Shown: piece by piece, positions 17,152-25,589 of the stretch
Layout: every line of letters starts with the position of its first letter
How positions within the stretch are numbered: position 1 is the stretch's first letter
From: Syntrophales bacterium
Lineage (GTDB): Bacteria > Desulfobacterota > Syntrophia > Syntrophales > PHBD01
DNA: 64,000 bases
NCBI GenBank assembly: GCA_035363115.1
Contig: DAOSEM010000004.1
Location: 192,594 to 256,593 of the forward strand
Direction: 5' to 3'
Made by a program: the position numbers and the translations under genes
Notes under the pieces: generated by a model
Database searches by the model: none
What the model was told of the DNA's origin: nothing
Seen by the model: only the letters and a program-made list of their open reading frames with translations

Positions 17152-17391
17152 TCAGAACAGGTGAACCGCCATTGACGCGAACAGGCCGATGGCGCCAAGA
17201 ATCAAGGCAACCACTCCCAGACCTCCCGATATCCAGATCAGGGCGGCCACACCCGTGATGATTTCCGCCGAGGCCATGACGATGGTGATCTGCAGTGCCG
17301 CAGAGGATAGTTCATAATAGTGGCAAGCGGCCATGACACGCAAGCGGTTCTGCACGGCCGCTTTGGCACGGACGTACACATTCCATGCGTC
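17152..17391 (-). pseudogene. C-terminal remnant of a DUF4337-like membrane protein
   Basis: The last 79 codons of a minus-strand frame encode a helix (AWNVYVRAKAAVQNRLR) and two membrane segments ending LGAIGLFASMAVHLF, resembling the C-terminus of DUF4337 proteins. The frame stays open further upstream to 17691, but that sequence (Arg/Ser/Pro-rich) does not look like protein and the expected N-terminal membrane helix is missing. I read this as the 3' part of a gene whose 5' half was lost next to the tRNA integration site. Confidence 0.45.
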
Positions 17392-17695
17392 CCTCCCTGA
17401 GGTGAAATCCCCGGACCTCAATGCCGAGACTCGCGACGGCGGGATCCTGAATCGGAGACCGGGCGGCTGGAACCCGAAAGACCGGGGCATTCCCGGAAAA
17501 CTCATGAAGGACGAGGAGATCCGCGGCATTGCCGCGAATAAGCGGTTGACAACGGTTCTGAAAAATGGCAAAAGCGGTTCCTTCTTTGAACACGTCCAGC
17601 CGGAGAAGGAGTCCCGGGAGGGCTCGACACCGGCGGATGATCGGCGCTTCGGACGACCGGCATGAGCGGTTGCCGCGAGCGGCCGTAACAATACA
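17392..17695. other. Gene-free stretch before the tRNA
   Basis: 304 bp with open frames on both strands, none with recognisable content. Probably scrambled sequence from integration or excision events at the tRNA-Arg site. Confidence 0.4.
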
Positions 17696-17772
17696 GGGCG
17701 ATTAGCTCAGGTGGATAGAGCGTTGGTCTCCGGAACCAAAGGCCCCGCGTTCGAGTCGCGGATCGCCCACCA
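17696..17772 (+). tRNA. tRNA-Arg (CCG anticodon)
   Basis: A complete cloverleaf is readable: acceptor GGGCGAT/ATCGCCC, D-stem GCTC/GAGC, anticodon stem TTGGT/ACCAA with loop CTCCGGA (anticodon CCG, Arg), T-arm CCGCG-TTCGAGT-CGCGG, discriminator A and an encoded CCA. Its 3' end abuts the integrase remnant, so it has served as an attachment site. Confidence 0.95.
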
Positions 17773-18254
17773 TAAAAATCGCGGACTTGGCGGAGGAGGG
17801 CAGGGAATCAGAAAGGCAAAAATCGGGATTTGTGACAAAATGTGACAGTCCGGTTTCTTGCTCCCCCGAACCGTCAGGTTTCGCGTTCACATCAAGGGCG
17901 GTCAGCTTGTTCAGCAGGTTGACCGCCTTTTTCTTGTGCTCTTGGCTAAGATGTACGTAGCGGAGGGGCATGCTCATCGTCTTGTGCCCAAGAATCTCCT
18001 GGACATCCTTCAGGCTGGCACCGGCCATAATAAGTTGACTGGCAGCCGTTGCCGTAGGTCATGGAATCGGAAATCATGTATCCCGGCCTCTTGCAGGGCC
18101 TTGCGATATGACTTCTTGATGTCTTTGATCGGCTCGATCCTGTTGTTAACAGCCAATTTGCAGACGTTCGTGTTAACGATGTCGTTTCCTTTTTCCGCTT
18201 CTTCTCTTTTCCAGATGATGGGTCATAGATAAAGACGTGCTCAGGGCAGGTCAA
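17702..18254 (-). pseudogene. Tyrosine recombinase (phage/ICE integrase) remnant
   Basis: The C-terminal catalytic half can be followed only by changing frame. One frame gives RLTCPEHVFIYDPSSGK; a second gives IKDIKKSYRKALQ...FRFHDLR with the HxxR motif; a third gives TAASQLIMAG and SLKDVQEILGHKTMSMPLRYVHLSQEHKKK with the final His and Tyr. The last shift is a single missing base between 18049 and 18050, inside the His codon after HDLR; the first lies near 18184-18190. No N-terminal arm-binding or core domain is present. The frame then runs antisense into the tRNA-Arg gene, as expected for an integrase next to its attachment site. Inactive. Confidence 0.85.
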
Positions 18255-18445
18255 CCTATTATCGCACGGCGGAATACCCGGGAGAGGCGTTTTCGATTGG
18301 AAAAGACATCAAGAAGAAATCGAAGTGAGTTAAAATTGATAGCTTACGATTCAGAAGCTCAGTTATAAATATGTAAAAAATATACAACTCCAGCGACATA
18401 CGTGTTAAGAACAGACACGATATTTCATCGAAAAGGAGCATGATC

Positions 18446-20215
18446 ATGAAATCCCAGTATCAAAGCACAAAGCTGGGTTTGGTCTTGTTGTCGGGTCTGC
18501 TGATTTTCTCTTTATTCGGATGCCTGCCATGTCTCGTTAAAAAACAAACTCAGTACGCGGGCTACCCGATTGCAGCCGACGTGCAAACCACGGTTCAAAG
18601 GACGATTGTGCCCGGCCCCGCGCCGACGACTGCGATCAATCTCTGGGAAATTTCCAAATATGATGCACAAGGCTATGGAAACTGGACCTACGGTCCGGGG
18701 CTTGCCTTCGACCGGCGGCACGATCTGATGCCGGCGGGTTACAGCGGCGCCTCTGTCGTAAAAAAAACAAAACTTGTGCATTTCTTTACCTTCTCGGACA
18801 TCCATATCACTGATAAAGAATCGCCCAATCAGTTGATCTATCTTCAACGCCTGCATCCGAATTTGCCTGTAGGGGCATCTCTGTATTCCGGGATCATGCT
18901 CTACACCACGCATGTGCTTGATGCCGCTATTCAGACCGCAAATGTGCTGCACAGGCAAAACCCCATCGACTTCGGACTGTCGCTGGGCGATACCTGCAAC
19001 ACCACGCAGTACAATGAAACACGCTGGTATATCGATGTCATCGACGGCAAGATTATCACTCCCAGCTCAGGCGCGCATCTGGGGGTCGACACCATCGAAT
19101 ATCAGAAACCATACAAGGCGGCGGGACTGGATAAGACGATCCCCTGGTATCAGACGCTCGGCAACCACGATCATTTCTGGATGGGGTCCATCCCCGTGGA
19201 CTACAGCCTTCGCAAAGATCTTCGGCAATCTTATACGACCGATGAAGTTTTCGCGACGGGCGATGTGCTTCGTGACCCCCGGAATATTAACAGCCGCAAT
19301 TATTACATGGGTGTACTCGACGGTTCGACGCCTTACGGCGACATTATCCATGCCGGGCCCGTCGGGGATTTCAAAAGTCCGCCGAAAGTTGCCGCCGATC
19401 CTAACCGCCGTTCACTTTTAAGAACCGAGTGGATGGGTGAATTTTTTAAAACGTCTTCCCATCCGGTCGGTCACGGTTTCGATCCGATGGACGCCCGGAA
19501 GGGCTTTGCCTGTTACAGCTTTGTTCCCAAGCCGGATATTCCGCTGAAGGTGATTGTCCTGGACAATACGCAAAACGAAGATAGTGGCTCTGTCGATATC
19601 CACGGACACGGCTTTTTGGATCAGGCTCGCTGGACCTGGCTTAAAAAGGAACTTGCTGATGGCAGCGCGGCGGGACAGCTTATGATTATTGCCGCACATA
19701 TCCCGATCGATGTCGAAGTCACCGCACCCCATTCCGAAATGGGCTGGTGGACCGATCCGAAAAATGCCGTCACCCTGCCAGAGCTGATTGCAGAACTGCA
19801 CAGTCATCCGAACCTGATTCTGTGGCTTGCCGGTCATCGTCACTTCAATACCGTGAAAGCCTTTATCTCGCCAGATCCAACTCAGCCGGAAAAAGGGTTC
19901 TGGCAGGTCGAGACCCCGTCGCTTAGGGACTTTCCTCAGCAATTTCGAACGTTCGAAATTTATTTCAACAACGACGGGACGCTTTCCATTGTGACCACCA
20001 ATGTTGATCCGGCGGTGAGGGAAGGATCACCTGCTGCGACCTCGCGCAAATACGCCATTGCGACCGCGCAGATTGTCAAAACATGGGATACGACAACAAA
20101 ATGGAATCCAACGAAAGATCCCACGATTAAGCCTATGCCGACCGGTTCATACAACGCTGAGCTTGTCATCCCCTTAAGCCCGGCTATGCAAGCCGCATTA
20201 CAAAGAAATAGATAA
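18446..20215 (+). CDS. Metallophosphoesterase lipoprotein (TIGR03768-like)
   Basis: 589 residues. Calcineurin-like motifs are complete and in order: FTFSDIHIT (DxH), LSLGDTCN (GD), QTLGNHDHFW (GNHDH), IIAAHIPID (H) and LAGHRHFN (GHxH), so a binuclear metal centre. The N-terminus is a signal peptide ending in FSLFGC, a plausible lipobox, placing it in the envelope. Size and layout fit the TIGR03768 family. The ATG at 18446 is preferred over 18440 because AAAAGGAG then has normal spacing. The gene is visibly less GC-rich than the chromosome and lies directly beyond the tRNA/integrase remnant, so it is probably island cargo. Confidence 0.88.
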   Translation: MKSQYQSTKLGLVLLSGLLIFSLFGCLPCLVKKQTQYAGYPIAADVQTTVQRTIVPGPAPTTAINLWEISKYDAQGYGNWTYGPGLAFDRRHDLMPAGYSGASVVKKTKLVHFFTFSDIHITDKESPNQLIYLQRLHPNLPVGASLYSGIMLYTTHVLDAAIQTANVLHRQNPIDFGLSLGDTCNTTQYNETRWYIDVIDGKIITPSSGAHLGVDTIEYQKPYKAAGLDKTIPWYQTLGNHDHFWMGSIPVDYSLRKDLRQSYTTDEVFATGDVLRDPRNINSRNYYMGVLDGSTPYGDIIHAGPVGDFKSPPKVAADPNRRSLLRTEWMGEFFKTSSHPVGHGFDPMDARKGFACYSFVPKPDIPLKVIVLDNTQNEDSGSVDIHGHGFLDQARWTWLKKELADGSAAGQLMIIAAHIPIDVEVTAPHSEMGWWTDPKNAVTLPELIAELHSHPNLILWLAGHRHFNTVKAFISPDPTQPEKGFWQVETPSLRDFPQQFRTFEIYFNNDGTLSIVTTNVDPAVREGSPAATSRKYAIATAQIVKTWDTTTKWNPTKDPTIKPMPTGSYNAELVIPLSPAMQAALQRNR

Positions 20216-20265
20216 TTGATCCTGTTCTGGCGCCCTTATCACAGGTTCCAGAACAGGATCAATTA
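20213..20265. repeat. Perfect 18-bp inverted repeat at the stop codon of the phosphoesterase
   Basis: TAATTGATCCTGTTCTGG (20213-20230) and its exact reverse complement (20248-20265) are separated by 17 nt. The left arm starts with the TAA stop of the phosphoesterase gene. It lies between convergent genes, so a bidirectional terminator is possible, although T-tracts are weak. Confidence 0.85.
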
Positions 20266-20289
20266 CCTAAATTTGTACTTGTTTTTGCC

Positions 20290-21840
20290 TTACTGCTTTC
20301 TCGGCTCCTCCAGCAGGACCTTCCGCAGGGTCATCTTCTCCAGTTTGCCCGTCACCGTCTTAGGCAGAGTTTCGAAGAAACGGATGTACTTCGGCACTTT
20401 GTATGAGGCCATGTTCTTCCGGCAGAACAGGATGACATCCTCTTCGGTAGTTGTATTTCCCGGCTTCAGGGCCAGGCAGGCCACAACCTCCTCTCCCTTG
20501 ACCAGATCCGGAATGCCGACCACCTGAACCTCGGCAATGGCCGGATGGGTATAGAGGACGTCCTCGAGTTCTTTCGGATAGATATTGAAGGCCGAGCGGT
20601 TGATCATGTCGTTCTTGCGGTCCCGGATATAATAATAACCGTCCTCGTCAAAGCTGACCATGTCGCCCGTGTAGAGCCACCCGTCCCGGAGGCTTTTTGC
20701 CGTCGCCTCCGGCTTGTTCCAGTACCCCTTCATGACGTTGGGTCCCTGGATGATCAGCTCGCCCGCCTCTCCGACGGCCACGGGCTTGCCGTCGTCGTTG
20801 ACAACGCCGACTTTGATTTCCGGGACAATGGGAACCCCGCAGGACATCGTTTTCTGCACGCCCTTTCCGGGAAGCGGGTTCATGAACACCACGGGCGCCG
20901 CCTCGGTGAGGCCGTACCCCTCGCTCAATGGCGTGAACTTTGCGTTCCAGGCCTGGAGGATCGGCTCGGGCGTCACCGCCGCTCCGGTCACGCAGTACCG
21001 CAAGCGGATCTTCCGGGCGTATTCATCCACGTTGGGATGGTTCACCAGCGCGTAATACATCGTGGCCACGCAATGGCAGGCCGTTGCCCGATGACGGGCC
21101 ATGGCATCCAGGAAGGACGTCGGATCGAAGCGCTTCAGCCAGGCCACCGCCCCGCCCTCGATGAAGAGCTCGCCCACCACGTGTGTGAGGGCGTAGGAAT
21201 GGAAAAGCGGGAGGGCACAGACGGTGAGGTCGTTGTACGTTGTCTCCGCCCAGTCCGCGCAATGCCGCGCGTTGGTCCAGAGGTTCAGATGGGTCAGCAT
21301 AACGCCCTTCGGCTGTCCCGTCGTTCCGGATGTATAGAGGATGGCGGCGAGATCGTCCTGTTCGACGGGAATCGCATGGAAGACCGGAGGGTATCGCTTC
21401 ACCCACTTTTCGTTGGCCAACATTCCGTCTTCGTCTTTCCCGTTGACGACGATCATCTTCCGGATTCCTATCCCGGGCTGTCCGTAAACGTGGCGCGGAA
21501 CCGCCGCCAGCTCTTCCGCGGTAACAAGGACCTTCGGAGTGCAGTCCCGAATCACGTATTCCAGCTCCCTCTCCTTGAGCATGGTATTGATCGGATTGAC
21601 GACGGCCCCCATCTTCAGGGCTCCGAAATACCAGAACAGGAACTCCGGGCAGTTCGGAAGAAAGAGCGACACCCGGTCTCCCTTCTCCACGCCCAGATCC
21701 ACAAGGCCGTTGGCGATCCGGTTGGCTTCGGCGTCAAGTTCTCTGAACGTCCAGCGCTCCTCTTCGAAGATCAAAGCCACTTTCCCGGGGTGGGCATGTA
21801 CGGAATTCTCCAGATAGCTCGCTACATTGACTCCCTTCAT
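20290..21840 (-). CDS. AMP-dependent acyl-CoA synthetase (long-chain fatty-acid-CoA ligase type)
   Basis: 516 residues, normal for the ANL superfamily. The AMP-binding P-loop YTSGTTGQPKGV, the SEGYGLTEAAPV adenylate motif, GWLYTGDMVSFDEDGY and the C-terminal catalytic lysine region LPKTVTGKLEK are present. It activates a carboxylic acid with ATP and CoA, probably a medium- or long-chain fatty acid, but aromatic acids cannot be excluded. No signal peptide. It returns to the high-GC codon usage of the chromosome, so it marks the right end of the accessory region. About 230 bp separate it from the next minus-strand gene upstream. Confidence 0.93.
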   Translation of the reverse strand: MKGVNVASYLENSVHAHPGKVALIFEEERWTFRELDAEANRIANGLVDLGVEKGDRVSLFLPNCPEFLFWYFGALKMGAVVNPINTMLKERELEYVIRDCTPKVLVTAEELAAVPRHVYGQPGIGIRKMIVVNGKDEDGMLANEKWVKRYPPVFHAIPVEQDDLAAILYTSGTTGQPKGVMLTHLNLWTNARHCADWAETTYNDLTVCALPLFHSYALTHVVGELFIEGGAVAWLKRFDPTSFLDAMARHRATACHCVATMYYALVNHPNVDEYARKIRLRYCVTGAAVTPEPILQAWNAKFTPLSEGYGLTEAAPVVFMNPLPGKGVQKTMSCGVPIVPEIKVGVVNDDGKPVAVGEAGELIIQGPNVMKGYWNKPEATAKSLRDGWLYTGDMVSFDEDGYYYIRDRKNDMINRSAFNIYPKELEDVLYTHPAIAEVQVVGIPDLVKGEEVVACLALKPGNTTTEEDVILFCRKNMASYKVPKYIRFFETLPKTVTGKLEKMTLRKVLLEEPRKQ

Positions 21841-22074
21841 GATTGTCTCCTCCTTTTTTTCGCTCTATGAATGCCGACTCGCCCGCCGATTGGGGGGTGC
21901 CCTTACGTAACAGAAACCAGGCTCTGAGTGATATATGAATGTGGGGCGAATCGGGCGAGGATGGGCTGCCAGGGAGATAGATCATGGGGAAGGTGACATT
22001 TTTATCCTTTACTGGCTCTGCCCAGGGGTCCGTCTTTGGAACCAGGGGTGCCGGCCTGGCGATCCCTCTTGAGT

Positions 22075-22854
22075 TCAAGAGTCTTTTGGAAACCAGGGAA
22101 TGAATACGCTGGTCCTCCTCCTGTATTCTGCAAAAGAAGGATTGCTCTCCATCAGCTTTTCCGTCATGGGTATGCCCGAGACAAAGACGATCAGGAGCGT
22201 GATCGTTGCAGGGCCGAAAATGGAGACCCATCCCCAGGGAACAGACAGGGCAAGCGTGTAAATGCCCCACCACATGACCACCTCACCGAAATAATTGGGG
22301 TGCCTCGAATAGCGCCACAGACCGCGGTCCATAATGATTCCCCTGTTGCCGGGATCCCTCATGAAACGGTCCAATTGCCAGTCCGAGACCGCTTCAAAAT
22401 AAAATCCCACAAGCCAGACCAGCACGCCGAATCCGTCCAGTAGCGTCAGGGCAGCCGCATCGCCCGCATTGATGAAGAGAACGGGGGATAGGTTCAGAAG
22501 CATCAGGAATCCCTGCAGCATGAATACCTGGAAATAGCTCCGCACGATAAAGGAACGGCCCCATTCTTCCCTCCAGCGGCGGTATCGAACGTCTTCCCCC
22601 TTCCCGCGGTTTCGCAAATAAATGCGGATGGAAAGCCTCACGCCCCAGATCAGCACCAGCACGTTGGCGATCAGATGCCGATTCGTGAACTCACCGAAGA
22701 ACAGGAGCGTCGTCCAGGATACAAGGACAAAACCCATGCCCCACGCCACGTCCGCGATGCTGTTGTCACGGTGTTTCAAGGCCACGAAAAAGAGTGCGGT
22801 CATGTAGAGAAAGACAGACAAGGCCGCGAACCGGATGGTTTCTGCAATTTCCAT
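22075..22854 (-). CDS. DUF1295 / steroid 5-alpha-reductase-like membrane protein
   Basis: 259 residues, polytopic. The C-terminal signature DRGLWRYSRHPNYFGEVVMWWGIY is diagnostic of DUF1295 proteins and the related isoprenylcysteine methyltransferase/steroid reductase fold; WGVRLSIRIYLRNRGKGED is a second conserved segment. These inner-membrane proteins are often encoded with lipid-modifying genes. The ATG at 22854 is preferred over a GTG 18 nt upstream because AAGGAAA lies at normal distance. Possible role: reduction or modification of an unsaturated lipid; not proven. Confidence 0.88.
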   Translation of the reverse strand: MEIAETIRFAALSVFLYMTALFFVALKHRDNSIADVAWGMGFVLVSWTTLLFFGEFTNRHLIANVLVLIWGVRLSIRIYLRNRGKGEDVRYRRWREEWGRSFIVRSYFQVFMLQGFLMLLNLSPVLFINAGDAAALTLLDGFGVLVWLVGFYFEAVSDWQLDRFMRDPGNRGIIMDRGLWRYSRHPNYFGEVVMWWGIYTLALSVPWGWVSIFGPATITLLIVFVSGIPMTEKLMESNPSFAEYRRRTSVFIPWFPKDS

Positions 22855-22916
22855 TTTCGTTTCCTTCTGCACAAGGCCGAGGGCGATGCCGTTTCACGGG
22901 CTGCAGGGAAGCAACA

Positions 22917-23669
22917 TCATGCCTCGAACCTGGCATGGCGGTCGATCCCCCGCTGGATGACGCCCCTCACATCCCGGATGAAATCATCAAGGCGGTCTTC
23001 CCCGTATTCGTCGCCGGGCAAGGGTTTGTGGACGACCAGCGTGACGCGGCCGGGAAAAAGATCCAGCGTTCCGGGTGGCAGGATGTGCCTCGTGCCGACG
23101 ATGGTGACCGGAAGCACCGGGATTCCGAGGGCCAAAGACATGGCAAAGGCGCCTTTTCTGAACTCCCGCAGTTTGCCGTCGCGGCTTCTCGTCCCCTCGG
23201 GAAGCATGATCACGGAAACGCCGTTCTTCAGGATTTTGCCTGCACCTGCCAGGCTTTCGTGGGCAGACCTCCGGTCGCTCCGGTCGATGTAGATGTTTCC
23301 GCCCAGCTTTCCGGCAAGGCCGAACAGAGGGATCCTACGCAGTTCCTTCTTGATGACCCAGCGGGCATCAACGCCCAGATAACCCCAGAGAACGAAAATG
23401 TCATAGGAGCTCTGGTGATTGGCAACGACCACATAGGACTGGCCTTTCCGGATGTTCTCCCTGCCGACGAGGGTGACCCGCATGGGGGTCATGAAACCGT
23501 TGAATCGAGCCCATCCGCGGCCGGCGATGCGATTGGCGGCATCCGGACCGAAGAGGGCGATGATCGGCATGCCCAGGAGGAGGAAGGCGACCGTCGAGGT
23601 GACGAAAAGGGGCAGGTAAACGAGCCACTTGTAGGGCTGGTACAGGATGCGGAGGACGTTTCCGTTCAT
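22917..23669 (-). CDS. 1-acyl-sn-glycerol-3-phosphate acyltransferase (PlsC-like)
   Basis: 250 residues with an N-terminal membrane region. The four acyltransferase motifs are visible: NHQSSYD (catalytic HX4D), IYIDRSDRRSA, LPEGTRSRDGKL and IPVLPVTIVG. It transfers an acyl chain to lysophosphatidate or a similar lysophospholipid at the inner membrane. It is encoded between DUF2177 and DUF1295 proteins on one strand with short gaps, forming a membrane-lipid gene group. Start ATG follows the DUF2177 stop by about 30 nt. Confidence 0.92.
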   Translation of the reverse strand: MNGNVLRILYQPYKWLVYLPLFVTSTVAFLLLGMPIIALFGPDAANRIAGRGWARFNGFMTPMRVTLVGRENIRKGQSYVVVANHQSSYDIFVLWGYLGVDARWVIKKELRRIPLFGLAGKLGGNIYIDRSDRRSAHESLAGAGKILKNGVSVIMLPEGTRSRDGKLREFRKGAFAMSLALGIPVLPVTIVGTRHILPPGTLDLFPGRVTLVVHKPLPGDEYGEDRLDDFIRDVRGVIQRGIDRHARFEA

Positions 23670-23699
23670 CGAGAGGCTCTCCTCCGGAGGACGCGAAGC

Positions 23700-24104
23700 T
23701 CAGGCCATGACCCACTTGCCGATGAAGAAACTTGCCGCGGCAACGGTGGCGGTGAGCACCATGCCCCAGGCAATGTCCACGAACACGACGTTGAGAGGCC
23801 AGTCCTTCAACGTCGCCAGGTTGGTAAGGTCATACGTCGCATAGGTGAAAAGGCCGAACAGACCTCCCGACACGATCGCCTGTCGCAGGGAGCTCTTTTC
23901 GAGGGCCGGCATGGTCGCAAAGATCAGGATGCCCGCGATGTACAGGAGGTAAAAGAGAAAGGCTGCCGCCCAGTTGACGTCCGGGCGAAGAAGATGACCC
24001 AGGTTGCTGCGGTAGAAGCCCCTGGCCACGAAACCCAGCCAGACCATGTCGATTGCAAAGAACACGGGCACCGTCAGCAGGTAGAGACAGATCAGGTTCT
24101 TCAT
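23700..24104 (-). CDS. DUF2177 membrane protein
   Basis: 134 residues with four membrane helices. MVWLGFVARGFYRSNLGHLLRPDVNWAAAFLFYLLYI and GLFGLFTYATYDLTNLATLKDWP are the conserved blocks of DUF2177. The start MKNLICLYLLTVP is chosen because GGAGGGAAAGCG precedes it; a longer frame adds only non-hydrophobic residues. DUF2177, DUF1295 and lipocalin genes recur together near cyclopropane-fatty-acid synthases in many bacteria. No such synthase is present here. Confidence 0.88.
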   Translation of the reverse strand: MKNLICLYLLTVPVFFAIDMVWLGFVARGFYRSNLGHLLRPDVNWAAAFLFYLLYIAGILIFATMPALEKSSLRQAIVSGGLFGLFTYATYDLTNLATLKDWPLNVVFVDIAWGMVLTATVAAASFFIGKWVMA

Positions 24105-24270
24105 CGCTTTCCCTCCGTTCCGGGCTTTGAAATACCCATGATATGCGGCAGGAAACGCAGAAAACCACCGCATCCGGATTGTTCGGTCGTTCGGGGTTTC
24201 TCGGACCTGTATGCTTATGTTGAGCGAGCCGGCATTCGGTGCCTATTGGAACAGCATATGTGTACCCGGG

Positions 24271-24816
24271 TCATCTGCCGGTATGCGGCCAGCGCTGCGG
24301 CACTTTCTTCAGCTTGTCGATATCGTAACCCTGAAGGGACACCTCTTTCACAAGCTTCCTGTAATCCTCATCGGGGATCGCCGGCGTCCGCGCCATGATC
24401 CACACGTAATCCCGTTTGTTGCGGCTGATGATTGTCCGTGTGTATCCTTCGTCAAGATAAGTAATCAAATATTCCGCTTTGATAGGCCACAAGAACTGCA
24501 TCCCCCAAACGGCGTTGCTCACCTTGTCGAGAATGAAACCCCGTGGCCTGTATGTCTTAATCGGGCCATCAAATGAATTTTGTCGGAATGTAAAGGTTGT
24601 GGCAATGGTTCCGTCCGAATCGAGCCGATAGCTCTCCACGGCGTTGTGAGCCCTTTTTTCGATCATGGTTGGAATGCTCGCGATGACATACCAGTCGCCC
24701 ATGAAACGGTTGATGTCAACGCAGGCAACTATCTTGATCGGCGCGAGTTTGGCACTGCAACCCGAGAGAAGGATTGCCGCCAGGAATGTGCTGATGATTT
24801 TCTTGGCAATGGACAT
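24271..24816 (-). CDS. blc: Bacterial lipocalin (Blc-type lipoprotein)
   Basis: 181 residues from the ATG giving MSIAKKIISTFLAAILLSGC, with a clean lipobox LSGC. The mature part has the lipocalin signature NRFMGDWYVIASIPT (GxW) and RTPAIPDEDYRKLVKEV, typical of Blc. It is an envelope lipoprotein that binds fatty acids or lysophospholipids. An upstream in-frame start at 24843 or 24882 is possible but would bury the signal peptide. Its base composition is somewhat more A/T-rich than its neighbours. It is the first gene of the lipid-related minus-strand group. Confidence 0.88.
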   Translation of the reverse strand: MSIAKKIISTFLAAILLSGCSAKLAPIKIVACVDINRFMGDWYVIASIPTMIEKRAHNAVESYRLDSDGTIATTFTFRQNSFDGPIKTYRPRGFILDKVSNAVWGMQFLWPIKAEYLITYLDEGYTRTIISRNKRDYVWIMARTPAIPDEDYRKLVKEVSLQGYDIDKLKKVPQRWPHTGR

Positions 24817-24996
24817 CGCCACAGTGTGATGGTATCTTCCCATGACCATCCTCGTCAGTGATTGTCGGCGCATTATCTTCACTGGTGTATCCGGCTCGAT
24901 TGCCGGCGGAATATGCTGTTTCCGGAAAAAGAAGAGAATGAAGGATCAGAAGAACGATCCTGATCTACCGCTGAGTCGGATTCCCTCCCGTCCGGA

Positions 24997-25524
24997 TCAC
25001 GGTTCTTCCAGGCAGACCTTCCAGCCGCCCTTTTCAAGGACCAGGTGGAAGGAGGTTGTGCCGGTCCGCGTGGGGACCGTTTCCCGACGATACTTGTCCA
25101 GGTAGTGACTGATCTTTCGGCACACGAAGATGTGGGCTTCCAGGTTGTCTCCAGGCAGGCCGTCCGTTTCCGCGTCCAGCATCGCTTCGTGCAGCAGCCC
25201 CGCGTAATCCGGCGCCGTGACGGAGGCGACGGCCGTCGCCCGGCCGTTTTCCGTCTCCGCCGTCTCGATGGTGAAGGAGACGCTGGGGGCGATCAGACCG
25301 GCGACCAGTCCGCTCCCCAGGGAGCGGCGCGCCCTGTACTCGGCCTGGGACTCCCGGGTGCGATCGGCCGCGGAGAGGAGTTGGTATGCCTCTTCCGTGC
25401 GACCGCTGATGAGGGCGTTCAGGTAATTGGCCAGGGTCTCCCCGGCTGTCGCATCCCTCCCCCTCCTGACGAGGAGGACGGTGAACAGCGCAAGCATCGT
25501 CGCCAGAATGACCAGTGACAGCAT
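24997..25524 (-). CDS. Membrane-anchored hypothetical protein
   Basis: 175 residues. One N-terminal membrane segment (MLSLVILATMLALFTVLLVRRG) and a soluble domain with NYLNALISGRTEEAYQLLSAADR and VLEKGGWKVCLEEP, a pattern seen in DUF4878/NTF2-like lipoprotein domains that contain a helix-strand fold and a terminal WKV strand. The domain probably faces the periplasm. No partner is evident; it is 65 bp downstream of the nitroreductase gene on the same strand and may share its transcript. Function unknown. Confidence 0.65.
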   Translation of the reverse strand: MLSLVILATMLALFTVLLVRRGRDATAGETLANYLNALISGRTEEAYQLLSAADRTRESQAEYRARRSLGSGLVAGLIAPSVSFTIETAETENGRATAVASVTAPDYAGLLHEAMLDAETDGLPGDNLEAHIFVCRKISHYLDKYRRETVPTRTGTTSFHLVLEKGGWKVCLEEP

Positions 25525-25589
25525 GGATCACCTCGCCTGTCTGCTGCGGGAAACAGTCCCGCCGATCGTTCCAAAAGTGTCAACGGCCG

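Noticed and set aside
17333..17665. Plus-strand frame of 110 codons before the tRNA
   Set aside because: No start signal, no family resemblance, and it overlaps the DUF4337-like remnant in antisense; not convincing as a gene.
22794..24398. Plus-strand open frame of 534 codons
   Set aside because: Antisense to PlsC-like, DUF2177 and lipocalin genes; His/Asp/Gly-rich and without structure.
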